Positions 5,420 through 13,407 of a stretch of DNA of 15,512 nt are shown piece by piece. Below the pieces are notes generated by a model that was given only the letters and a program-made list of their open reading frames with translations, searched no databases and was not told where the DNA came from. The stretch is taken from contig JAVBPT010000060.1 of NCBI GenBank assembly GCA_031549455.1, forward strand, positions 1 to 15,512, read 5' to 3'. Made by a program: the position numbers and the translations under genes. Numbering within the stretch: position 1 is the first letter of the stretch; every line of letters starts with the position of its first letter. This DNA is from JAVBPT01 sp031549455. Its GTDB lineage: Bacteria; Bacillota; Clostridia; Lachnospirales; JAKSVV01.

Positions 5420-7141
5420 TTGGCTAACAATATGTACAATGGAATCGGAACGGTGGCGAGTCTAATGCAAAATAAAAGGGAAGGGGAAAGGGTAGAAATA
5501 ATTGTAAAATATAATGGAAGCCTAGATGAGGTTGCAAGAGAATTAAATGCAGATATCGAAATCTTGGATGAGAATTATGCGATTATTACCTTACCATCTA
5601 ACGAGGTAGAAGCGCTTTACCAATTTAAGGAGATCGAGTATGTTGAGCTACCGAAGCGCTTATCCTATGCCTTGAGTGAAGAACTTTCAAGCAGCTGTAT
5701 AACAGAGGCATTTAGGAATGAATATGATCTCTCGGGTGAAGGGGTTTTGGTTGCGGTGATCGATTCGGGAATTGATTACACCCACACTGACTTTAGGAAT
5801 CGAGACGGAACAACTAGGATTGTTTATATTTGGGATCAAACAATAGTCGGGATTCCACCAGCCGGCTTTAAAAGTGGAACAGAATATACGCGAGAACAGA
5901 TTGATCTGGCCCTGCAAAATGAAGATCCGTATAGTGTGGTGCCACATAGAGATGAGGAGGGACATGGAACGTCAGTGGCTGGGGTTGCTGCGGGAAATGG
6001 AAATACAAGTGGAGGATTGCAAAAGGGAGTTGCCCCAGAGGCCTCTATCATAGTTGTGAAACTGGGAGAAAATAACACAGAGCCATTTGCTAGGACCACA
6101 GAGATCATGCGTGCGATCAAGTATGTCATCGATAAAGCAATCGAATGGGATATGCCAGTAGCGATTAATATTAGTTTTGGCACAAATGATGGTGCACACA
6201 ATGGAGACTCCCTTTTTGAAACATATGTAGATGAGATGGCGAATAAATGGAAGACGGTCATTGCTGTGGCATCTGGAAACGAGGGGAGCGCAGGGCATCA
6301 TTTTGCAGGAAGGGTGGAGAGAGGAGAGACGGTAGATGTGGATTTTAAAATATCGTTAAACTCCCCATTTATGTATGTAACATTCTGGAAGAATTTTGTG
6401 GATAACTTTGAGGTGGAGCTAATTGCACCCAATGGTACCTCTTCAGGTGTGCTTGATCCCAATAGAAGCTTTGCCAGAATTGTTTTGCAAGGCGTTGCGA
6501 TCGACATTTATAATGTGCAACCGAATAACTACAATGACTATCAAGAGACACTTGCCATTTTTAATACAACAAGCACTCCATTCCCAGAGGGAATTTGGCG
6601 AATTAGAGTGAGAGGAGTGGATGTAGTAGATGGAAATTTTAATATTTGGCTACCCACTGTGGAAGAGGTGACCACAGATACCGCATTTTTAAATCCGAAC
6701 ATCTTAACCACACTTACTCTACCCAGCACATCTCAAAATGTCATCACGGTTGGGGGGTACAATTCCAGATTAAATAGTGCTGCAAACTTTTCCGGGAGAG
6801 GCTATACAGTGGATAAAATATATGTCAAACCAGATATTGTGGCACCAGCAGTAGGAGTGGTTACAACACATAGCGGAGGGGGATACGACTCTTTTAGCGG
6901 GACCAGTGTGGCAACCCCTTTTGTAACTGGTTCTGCAGCATTGATGATGGAGTGGGGAATTGTCCGGGGGAATGATGCTTTTTTATATGGTCAACGGGTT
7001 AAAGCCTTCTTAAAAAAAGGTGCGAGAAGAAATCCAAACATGACCTATCCCAATCCGAGTTGGGGATACGGGAGTCTTTGCCTTAAAGACACGTTCAATC
7101 ATTTGGTTTATTATGCAGAAGGGAGGATGATTATAACATGA
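5420..7141 (+). CDS. Csp-type germination serine protease (subtilisin-like, CspB-like)
   Basis: This is an S8-family protease of the spore-germination Csp group, whose known role is to cut pro-SleC. Counting from an upstream in-frame ATG at 5345, the triad is Asp140 (VIDSGIDY), His207 (EEGHGTSVAG) and Ser521 (FSGTSVATP), with oxyanion Asn312 (ASGNEG). An N-terminal prodomain (about 45-125, VEIIVKYNGSL...) precedes the protease. A beta-rich insert, about 325-440, between Asn and Ser fits the jellyroll domain known in C. perfringens CspB. No signal peptide is seen. I prefer TTG 5420 (573 aa) because GGAGG (5406-5410) sits 9 nt ahead and the likely promoter lies after ATG 5345. ATG 5345 and ATG 5390 are alternatives with poor ribosome sites. 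Its last 4 nt overlap the next csp gene. Confidence 0.92.
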   Translation: MANNMYNGIGTVASLMQNKREGERVEIIVKYNGSLDEVARELNADIEILDENYAIITLPSNEVEALYQFKEIEYVELPKRLSYALSEELSSSCITEAFRNEYDLSGEGVLVAVIDSGIDYTHTDFRNRDGTTRIVYIWDQTIVGIPPAGFKSGTEYTREQIDLALQNEDPYSVVPHRDEEGHGTSVAGVAAGNGNTSGGLQKGVAPEASIIVVKLGENNTEPFARTTEIMRAIKYVIDKAIEWDMPVAINISFGTNDGAHNGDSLFETYVDEMANKWKTVIAVASGNEGSAGHHFAGRVERGETVDVDFKISLNSPFMYVTFWKNFVDNFEVELIAPNGTSSGVLDPNRSFARIVLQGVAIDIYNVQPNNYNDYQETLAIFNTTSTPFPEGIWRIRVRGVDVVDGNFNIWLPTVEEVTTDTAFLNPNILTTLTLPSTSQNVITVGGYNSRLNSAANFSGRGYTVDKIYVKPDIVAPAVGVVTTHSGGGYDSFSGTSVATPFVTGSAALMMEWGIVRGNDAFLYGQRVKAFLKKGARRNPNMTYPNPSWGYGSLCLKDTFNHLVYYAEGRMIIT

Positions 7142-8853
7142 ATCCAGAAGATATCATACCACTTCCTGAGTTTGTTTTATTGCCCGATACAGTTGATTTA
7201 AATGTACGAGATAGTTCGGCGGTACAAGAATATGTTCGTGACAATCCGAATGTATACCTTGGGACCATACTAAGTGGGGGAGAAGCCATCATCTACACGA
7301 ATGAGGGAAATGTCGATAAAATTGTGAGTGATTTGGGCTTTACATTGACCAACTCTTTTCCGGTTGTGATGGGACTTCTTGGGGAGTCTTCTCTTGAAGC
7401 GGCTGGCATTATACAAGTACAACAACAACCCTTCTTGGATCTCAGAGGTCAGGGGGTTTTACTTGGGTTTATTGATACGGGAATCGATTACACACTTCCT
7501 GCATTTATATACGAAGATGGAACGAGTAAAGTGTTCTCGATATGGGATCAGACCATTAATACCGGAGGTTACCCGGAAGGCTTTTATTTTGGCACGGAAT
7601 ATACAAATCAACAAATTAATGCGGCATTAAGACAGCCCAATCCATTGGATACGGTTCCCCATCGGGATGATGTAGGCCATGGGACATTTCTGGCATCCGT
7701 TGCCGGAAGTAGAGAGCGTGGAGAATACATTGGAGCAGCTCCAGATTCGGAAATTATTATGGTAAAACTTAAAAAAGCGAGGCCCTATTATCTTAATCGA
7801 TATCTTGTTCCAGAAGGGACCGAAAATGTATTTGAATCCACGGATGTAATGCTTGGGATAGAATACATTACTAAAAAGGGAGCAGAGTTTAGAATGCCGG
7901 TTTCCATTTGCATTGGAATTGGAACCAACCTAGGGGGACATGATAGTTATAATGCCCTTGAAGAGTATTTGAGAGTGGTTTCAGATTATAGAGGGGTCTG
8001 CATTTGTACAGGAGCTGGAAATGAGAGCAGAGCAAGGCACCATACAAATGGAAGAATTCTGTCCACAGAAGATAGTCAGGTCATTGAAATTGGGGTGGAT
8101 GAGAATTCAGCCAGTTTTCCGGTCTATATATGGAACAACTTCACAGACCGGATGTCGGTCTCAATCAAATCACCAACAGGAGAGATTGTGAGCCGAGTCC
8201 CGGCAAGATCTGGGATTACATTTGAAGAAAGACTTGTGCTTGAAAGGGCCACCATAATTGTAGAATATAATTTTCCACTTCAGGGAAGTGGAAGCCAACT
8301 TACAACAATCAAAATCTTAAATCCCACACCAGGCATATGGAGCATAACGATTTATGGGGATATTATTTTGGATGGAACTTATCAAGCGTGGCTACCAATG
8401 ACAGGGCTTGTTTCTCCGGGAATAGAATTTTTAACGCCCTCTCCCAACTATACCATTGTTATTCCGGCAACCTCCGTGGGCAGTATTGCCAGTGGGGCAT
8501 ATAACGATAGAACAAACAATCTTTTCGCCGATTCTTCCTGGGGCCCTACAAGAGAAGGAATCATACTACCGGATTTAACCTCACCAGGCGTAAATGTAAG
8601 TGGGATTTACCCAAATGGAAGAGGAACCATGACGGGAACGAGCGTCTCAAGTTCAATTACGGCAGGGGCCTGTGCGTTGATGTTACAATGGGGGATCGTG
8701 GAAAGAAATGATATCCGATTAAACACCTATCGGGTAAAGGCATATTTAATAAGGGGGTGTAACCGAGAGCCAAATATAGAATATCCAAGTCTTCAGTGGG
8801 GATATGGTACATTAAACCTAATTAATACGTTTAACCAATTGAGGAGTATGTGA
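7138..8853 (+). CDS. Second Csp-type germination protease (CspA/CspC-like position)
   Basis: This 571-aa S8-family protein has the same layout as its neighbour: prodomain-like N-terminus (about 20-100), Asp113 (FIDTGIDY), His181 (DVGHGTF), Asn295 (GAGNES), a beta-rich insert (about 305-425) and Ser502 (TGTSVSSS). All three catalytic residues and the oxyanion Asn are present, unlike C. difficile CspC, a germinant-sensing pseudoprotease that has lost catalytic residues. The segment after the serine reads GTSVSSS rather than the usual GTSxAxP, and could alter activity. The start ATGA overlaps the previous stop, with GGGAGG 11 nt upstream, so translation is probably coupled. Whether it acts as a protease, a sensor, or both cannot be told from sequence. 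A terminator follows directly. Confidence 0.92.
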   Translation: MNPEDIIPLPEFVLLPDTVDLNVRDSSAVQEYVRDNPNVYLGTILSGGEAIIYTNEGNVDKIVSDLGFTLTNSFPVVMGLLGESSLEAAGIIQVQQQPFLDLRGQGVLLGFIDTGIDYTLPAFIYEDGTSKVFSIWDQTINTGGYPEGFYFGTEYTNQQINAALRQPNPLDTVPHRDDVGHGTFLASVAGSRERGEYIGAAPDSEIIMVKLKKARPYYLNRYLVPEGTENVFESTDVMLGIEYITKKGAEFRMPVSICIGIGTNLGGHDSYNALEEYLRVVSDYRGVCICTGAGNESRARHHTNGRILSTEDSQVIEIGVDENSASFPVYIWNNFTDRMSVSIKSPTGEIVSRVPARSGITFEERLVLERATIIVEYNFPLQGSGSQLTTIKILNPTPGIWSITIYGDIILDGTYQAWLPMTGLVSPGIEFLTPSPNYTIVIPATSVGSIASGAYNDRTNNLFADSSWGPTREGIILPDLTSPGVNVSGIYPNGRGTMTGTSVSSSITAGACALMLQWGIVERNDIRLNTYRVKAYLIRGCNREPNIEYPSLQWGYGTLNLINTFNQLRSM

Positions 8854-8887
8854 AGGATTCTAGTAGAAAAGATTATTAGAATCTTTT
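8853..8887 (+). terminator. Terminator of the csp operon
   Basis: GATTCTAGTA (8856-8865) pairs with TATTAGAATC (8874-8883) with one G-T pair. It can extend outward through A-T pairs into TTTT (8884-8887). It starts at the last base of the csp stop codon. Confidence 0.75.
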
Positions 8888-8904
8888 CAAATCTCAAAAA
8901 ATAT

Positions 8905-8933
8905 TTGACTTTTAGAAGAACTTATCTTATAAT
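8905..8933 (+). promoter_or_regulatory. Sigma-A promoter of the ileS T-box operon
   Basis: TTGACT (8905-8910), exactly 17 bp, then perfect TATAAT (8928-8933). Transcription should begin near 8940, about 40 nt before Stem I of the T-box. Confidence 0.88.
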
Positions 8934-8979
8934 CTATATAATACGAAAATCATAGATAAGAAGAGTAAATATTTCGAGT

Positions 8980-9170
8980 GTACTTTAGAGAGTGTGGTTA
9001 GGTGAGAGCACATGTATAGAGAAATATTGAAGATCGCCTTAGAGTGTTTTGCTGAAAAAGTAGGCAAAAACGTATTCCGCGTTAAGGAATGAGAGTCTAA
9101 GAAATTAGAGAACTAAGGTGGTACCACGATGATTCGTCCTTTAAAAAATATATTTTTAAGGGATTTTTTT
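8980..9170 (+). promoter_or_regulatory. T-box riboswitch (isoleucine tRNA)
   Basis: This leader senses uncharged tRNA-Ile and controls transcription of ileS and the two genes after it. Stem I closes with GTACTTTA (8980-8987) against TAGAGTGT (9040-9047), with the AGAGAG element just inside the 5' strand. The likely specifier codon is ATC (Ile) at 9033-9035. Further hairpins are GTTTTGC/GCAAAAAC (9046-9071), ATTCC/GGAAT (9074-9090) and TCTAA/TTAGA (9096-9109). The T-box core is at 9114-9128. The antiterminator pairs AAGG 9115-9118 with CCTT 9138-9141, and ACGA 9126-9129 with TCGT 9134-9137. These enclose the 7-nt bulge TGGTACC, whose TGGT can bind an ACCA tRNA end. CCTT is shared with the terminator stem, so the two structures compete. 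Stem I is fairly short. Confidence 0.95.
9137..9170 (+). terminator. T-box-controlled terminator upstream of ileS
   Basis: TCCTTTAAAAA (9137-9147) pairs with TTTTTAAGGGA (9153-9163) with one G-T pair, followed by seven T (9164-9170). Its left arm shares 9138-9141 with the antiterminator. When charged tRNA-Ile is plentiful this hairpin should form and stop transcription. Confidence 0.92.
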
Positions 9171-9190
9171 ATGTAGAAAGGGGAGAAGAG

Positions 9191-12100
9191 ATGCTTTATA
9201 AAAAAGTAGACACCAGTCTAAACTTTGTGGAGAGAGAGGATGAAACTGAAAAGTTTTGGAAAGAAAACAAGATCTTCGAAAAAAGCGTAGAGAACCGAGC
9301 GGGGGCAAAGAACTTTACGTTTTATGACGGGCCTCCAACAGCCAACGGTAAGCCACACGCAGGGCATATTTTGACACGTGCGATTAAGGATCTAATTCCA
9401 CGTTATAAAACGATGAAAGGGTACTGTGTAGAACGAAAGGCGGGTTGGGATACCCATGGGCTTCCAGTTGAGATTGAGGTTGAAAAATTACTGGGTATAA
9501 ATGGAAAAGAACAGATTGAAAAGTATGGAATTGAACCATTTATTCAACAGTGCAAGGAAAGTGTTTGGAAGTATAAAGGGATCTGGGAAGATTTCAGTGA
9601 CAAAGTAGCGTACTGGATTGATACAGAACATCCGTATATTACATATGATAACAATTACATTGAATCGGTTTGGTGGTCTCTTAAGGAAATTGATAAGAAG
9701 GGATTGCTATACAGGGGATATAAAATAGTACCCTATTGCTCGAGGTGCGGAACACCACTTTCCTCTCATGAAGTGGCGCAGGGATATATCGATCTAAAAG
9801 AAGAATCGATTTATGTAAAATTCAGAATAAAAGGCAAAAAGAGCGATTATATTTTGGCATGGACCACTACACCTTGGACGCTTCCAAGCAATGTGGCCCT
9901 TTGTGTAAATCCAAAGGAGACCTATGTAAAGATAGAGAAGGATGGGGAAACTTTTATTCTGGCCGAGGCGCTAGTCGAAAAGCATTTTGGGGAGGCAAAG
10001 GTCATTGAAAAATATAAAGGCTCTGACTTAGAAGGGACGGAGTATGAGCCGCTATTTGATTTTGTGGTACCTGATAAGAAGGCATACTATGTGGTTTGTG
10101 CGGATTTTGTAACGCTCACAGATGGAACAGGTATCGTGCATATCGCGCCTGCTTTTGGAGAGGATGATTATATGGTGGGTAGAAAATATGACCTTCCTTT
10201 TATCAACCTAGTTAAGCCGGATGGCACATTCACAGAAGATGTAAAAGAGTCTTGGACCAAAAAGTTTGTAAAAGAATTGGATAAGGATATTATTAAGGAA
10301 CTAAGTGAAAAAGGACTGGTACTTAAAAAGGAACTTTACGAACATTCTTATCCACACTGTTGGAGATGTAAGACACCCCTTCTTTACTATGCGAAGGATT
10401 CATGGTTCATTGAAATGTCTAAAATGAGGGAGAAGCTAGTCAAGAATAATGATAAAATTAAATGGTTTCCGGAAACCATCGGAGAAAAAAGATTTGGAAA
10501 CTGGCTTGAAAATGCTTTGGATTGGTGTCTTTCTCGTGACCGATACTGGGGAACCCCGCTTCCCGTTTGGGAATGTGAGTGTGGCCACCACCATGTGATT
10601 GGAAGTATCGAAGAATTAAAGAAGATGAGTAAGGATTGCCCGGCGGAGATAGAACTTCACAAACCGTATGTTGACCAAGTACACATTCGATGTGAGAAAT
10701 GTGGTCACGAAATGACAAGAGTGAAAAGTACCATTGATGTATGGTATGATTCTGGAGCCATGCCTTTTGCGCAACTTCACTATCCGTTTGAAAATAAGGA
10801 AGAATTTAAAAACAAATTTCCGGCAGACTTTATTAGTGAAGGATTGGACCAAACCAGGGGATGGTTTTATACGCTTCTTGCGATTTCCACTTTACTTTTT
10901 GACGAACCCGCCTATAAAAATGTCATTGTTTTAGGATTGGTACTTGATGCAGATGGTGAAAAGATGAGTAAGTCAAAAGGAAACGCGGTTGATCCAATGG
11001 AGGCTTTAAAGAAAAATGGAGCGGATGCAATTCGGTGGTATTTCTACGTAAATAGTGCCCCATGGCTTCCAAGTAGGTTTAGCGATGAGTCTATTGCAGA
11101 ATATCAAAGAAAGTTTATGGGGACCCTTTGGAACACATACGCTTTCTATATTCTTTATGCCAATATTGACCATTTTGACCCAACCCAATATAAACTGGAA
11201 TATGACAAGTTAGAGGTAATGGATAAATGGATTCTATCCAGACTGCATACACTGATTAAAGAAGTGGATGAAAACATGACAAATTATATGGTTCCCGAGT
11301 CGGGAAGAGCGATGGAGAAATTTGTAGATGATCTGAGTAACTGGTATGTAAGAAGAGGAAGAGAACGGTACTGGGCACGTGGAATGGAACAGGATAAGGT
11401 AAACGCTTATATAACACTGTACACCGTCCTATCTGAATTTATTAAGGTGGCGGCTCCGTTTATTCCATTTATGACTGAACAGATTTACCAAAATGTAGTG
11501 AGGGCGGTTGATCAGAGCGCGCCTCTTTCGGTGCATCTTACTGATTTCCCTGTATCTAGTGAGAAATGGGTGGACAAGGAACTGGAAAAAAATATGAACA
11601 ACGTTCTTCGAATTGTAACACTGGGTAGAGCGTGTAGAAATGATGCCAATATTAAAAGCAGGCAACCCCTTCAAAAGCTATATTTAAAAATGACGGATGA
11701 GATTCCAGAGAACTACTTAGAGATTGTAAGAGAGGAATTGAATGTAAAAGAAGTGGTGATGACAGGTGAAATGTCTAATATGACATCTTATTCTTTCAAA
11801 CCACAACTTAAGACGGTGGGACCAAAGTATGGAAAGCTTGTGGGGGATATAAGGGCTGCGCTTGAGAAGCTAGATGGAAATAAAGCCTATAAACAGTTAA
11901 AAGAGGAAGGCGAAATTATACTAGAGTTAAGGAGTGAAAAAGTGGAGCTTGCAGAGGAAGATCTTCTGATTGAAATTAAACAGGTAGAAGGCTTTAATTC
12001 AAACGAGGACAAAGATATGGTGGTTGTGTTAGACACACACCTAACGCCCGAGTTGATTGAGGAAGGATATATTAGAGAGCTGATAAGCAAGATTCAAACC

Positions 12101-12313
12101 ACTAGAAAAGAGGCGGGGTTTGATGTGGAGGATTACATCAACCTATGCTTTGAAGCCACAGACACATTGACAAAGATCATTGACCAAAATGTGGAGATGA
12201 TTCGAGATTCTGTGTTGGCTAAAGAAATGAAAAAGTTAGAAAAAGGTGCATTCCAAAAAGAATGGGATGTAAATGGAGAAAAAGTAACAATATTCGTAGA
12301 GAGGTGCAAATAG
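9191..12313 (+). CDS. ileS: Isoleucyl-tRNA synthetase, type 2 (long form)
   Basis: This class I synthetase charges tRNA-Ile with isoleucine in the cytoplasm. It has the HIGH-type motif HAGH at residues 56-59 and KMSKS at 591-595. Two Cys pairs (C183/C186; C462/C464 with C501/C504) look like metal-binding knuckles. A CP1 editing insertion lies between the two catalytic halves (region around WTTTPWTLPSN), and a long anticodon-binding and C-terminal part follows. Length (1040 aa) and wording (KAGWDTHGLPVEIEVEK, PYCSRCGTPLSSHEVAQGY) fit the eukaryote-like IleRS2 group. IleRS1 is shorter, near 920 aa. IleRS2 enzymes are typically less sensitive to mupirocin. The signature here is the normal HxGH order, not the GxHH swap reported for hyper-resistant forms. 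GGGAG lies 5 nt before the ATG. It is controlled by the T-box and followed after 1 nt by yjbQ. Confidence 0.97.
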   Translation: MLYKKVDTSLNFVEREDETEKFWKENKIFEKSVENRAGAKNFTFYDGPPTANGKPHAGHILTRAIKDLIPRYKTMKGYCVERKAGWDTHGLPVEIEVEKLLGINGKEQIEKYGIEPFIQQCKESVWKYKGIWEDFSDKVAYWIDTEHPYITYDNNYIESVWWSLKEIDKKGLLYRGYKIVPYCSRCGTPLSSHEVAQGYIDLKEESIYVKFRIKGKKSDYILAWTTTPWTLPSNVALCVNPKETYVKIEKDGETFILAEALVEKHFGEAKVIEKYKGSDLEGTEYEPLFDFVVPDKKAYYVVCADFVTLTDGTGIVHIAPAFGEDDYMVGRKYDLPFINLVKPDGTFTEDVKESWTKKFVKELDKDIIKELSEKGLVLKKELYEHSYPHCWRCKTPLLYYAKDSWFIEMSKMREKLVKNNDKIKWFPETIGEKRFGNWLENALDWCLSRDRYWGTPLPVWECECGHHHVIGSIEELKKMSKDCPAEIELHKPYVDQVHIRCEKCGHEMTRVKSTIDVWYDSGAMPFAQLHYPFENKEEFKNKFPADFISEGLDQTRGWFYTLLAISTLLFDEPAYKNVIVLGLVLDADGEKMSKSKGNAVDPMEALKKNGADAIRWYFYVNSAPWLPSRFSDESIAEYQRKFMGTLWNTYAFYILYANIDHFDPTQYKLEYDKLEVMDKWILSRLHTLIKEVDENMTNYMVPESGRAMEKFVDDLSNWYVRRGRERYWARGMEQDKVNAYITLYTVLSEFIKVAAPFIPFMTEQIYQNVVRAVDQSAPLSVHLTDFPVSSEKWVDKELEKNMNNVLRIVTLGRACRNDANIKSRQPLQKLYLKMTDEIPENYLEIVREELNVKEVVMTGEMSNMTSYSFKPQLKTVGPKYGKLVGDIRAALEKLDGNKAYKQLKEEGEIILELRSEKVELAEEDLLIEIKQVEGFNSNEDKDMVVVLDTHLTPELIEEGYIRELISKIQTTRKEAGFDVEDYINLCFEATDTLTKIIDQNVEMIRDSVLAKEMKKLEKGAFQKEWDVNGEKVTIFVERCK

Positions 12314-12314
12314 T

Positions 12315-12710
12315 ATGTTATTTGAATATGGGCTAACCACGAAACAAGACGACTTTTATGATATTACAGGTGAGGTTGTAAAAGCGGTGTCTGAGAGCAA
12401 AGTGAAAAGTGGGGTATGTGTTGTTTATACAGCGCATACCTCTAGTGCGATTAGTATTAATGAAAATGAGGATCCGGATGTTTTGGTTGACCTTTTGCGT
12501 GGGTTTGATAAACTTTTTCCAAAGCAAGATGGGTATAGGCATCAAGAAGGAAATTCGGCGGCACACTTAAAGTCTAGCACAATTGGCGCAAGCGAGACAT
12601 TGATCATTGAAGAAGGAAAACTGATTCTTGGAAAGTATCAAGGAATCTATTTTTGCGAATTTGACGCACCAAGAGACCGAAAATTCTATGTGAAGATTTT
12701 GGGAGAATAA
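12315..12710 (+). CDS. yjbQ: YjbQ/UPF0047 family protein
   Basis: This small cytoplasmic protein (131 aa, normal length) carries the family hallmarks TAHTSSAISINENEDPDV (His41, Asn49), YRHQEGNSAAHLKSS (His76, His84), G..LILGKYQGI and EFDAPRDRK. Some members have weak thiamine-phosphate synthase activity, and databases use that name, but the physiological role is not settled. The conserved His residues suggest a metal or phosphate site (inference). GAGGTG, inside the end of ileS, serves as ribosome site. The gene starts 1 nt after the ileS stop and ends 1 nt before the next start, so it is in the T-box operon. Confidence 0.9.
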   Translation: MLFEYGLTTKQDDFYDITGEVVKAVSESKVKSGVCVVYTAHTSSAISINENEDPDVLVDLLRGFDKLFPKQDGYRHQEGNSAAHLKSSTIGASETLIIEEGKLILGKYQGIYFCEFDAPRDRKFYVKILGE

Positions 12711-12711
12711 G

Positions 12712-13398
12712 ATGAATGAGTTGCTTTTTATACTCACACTAATTGTTAACTTTGGTGGTATTCTTTTGTGCTACAAGTTGTTTAAGAAGACGGGACTTTT
12801 TGTGTGGATTGGTTTTGCAACTATTGCAGCCAATATTGAAGTGGCAAAGTGCGTGGACCTATTTGGGCTTTCTGCGACGCTTGGAAATGTGATTTATGGA
12901 ACTATTTTTCTGGCAACAGATATTTTAAATGAAATTTATGGTGCCAAGAAGGCCAGGCTAGGTGTGTGGATCGGTTTTTTTACAATGATTGTCTTTACCA
13001 TTATGTCACAGCTCAATCTTTTGTTTGCTCCCAATGCGGAAGACATGGTTAGTGGGAGCCTTCAGGTCATCTTCTCTTTTATGCCTAGAATCTGCTTTGC
13101 AAGTATGTTGGCATACCTTGTTTCCAACATGTTGGATACCTATAGTTATGATTGGATTAGGACAAAGCTTCCAGCTGATCAATTTTTATGGATACGGAAC
13201 AATGGTTCGACGATGACCTCTCAGATTGTTGACACCATCCTTTTTACACTTATTGCTTTTTATGGGGTCTTTCGTCTTGAGGTTGTGTTCGAATTGATGT
13301 TTACAACCTATATTTTGAAGTTTATAATCTCTGTATGTGATACGCCATTTATCTATCTAGCCAAAAAAATACACCAAAAAAGTTCTCAAGAAAAATGA
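12712..13398 (+). CDS. yhhQ: Queuosine-precursor transporter, YhhQ/VUT family
   Basis: This integral membrane protein (228 aa, about six helices) has the family signatures ATDILNEIYGAKKAR, NNGSTMTSQIVDTILF and CDTPFIYLAKKI. YhhQ proteins import queuosine precursors (preQ0, preQ1 or queuine), which are used to modify the wobble base of the GUN-anticodon tRNAs. Which precursor this one carries cannot be told from sequence. GGGAG precedes the ATG by 7 nt. It starts 1 nt after yjbQ, with no terminator or promoter between, so it should be co-transcribed with ileS under the isoleucine T-box. I see no preQ1-type riboswitch leader. Its TGA stop lies in the right arm of the terminator. Confidence 0.9.
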   Translation: MNELLFILTLIVNFGGILLCYKLFKKTGLFVWIGFATIAANIEVAKCVDLFGLSATLGNVIYGTIFLATDILNEIYGAKKARLGVWIGFFTMIVFTIMSQLNLLFAPNAEDMVSGSLQVIFSFMPRICFASMLAYLVSNMLDTYSYDWIRTKLPADQFLWIRNNGSTMTSQIVDTILFTLIAFYGVFRLEVVFELMFTTYILKFIISVCDTPFIYLAKKIHQKSSQEK

Positions 13399-13407
13399 GA
13401 ACTTTTT
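13377..13407. terminator. Shared bidirectional terminator containing both stop codons
   Basis: A 12-bp perfect stem (AAAAAGTTCTCA at 13377-13388, TGAGAACTTTTT at 13396-13407) has a 7-nt loop and T runs on both strands. The yhhQ TGA (13396-13398) lies wholly in the right arm, and the opposing gene's TAA (13408-13406) overlaps its end. Confidence 0.88.

Noticed and set aside
5836..6261. 141-codon minus-strand ORF
   Set aside because: It is antisense to the catalytic core of the first Csp protease, has no recognisable domain and has no promoter or ribosome site that I can see.
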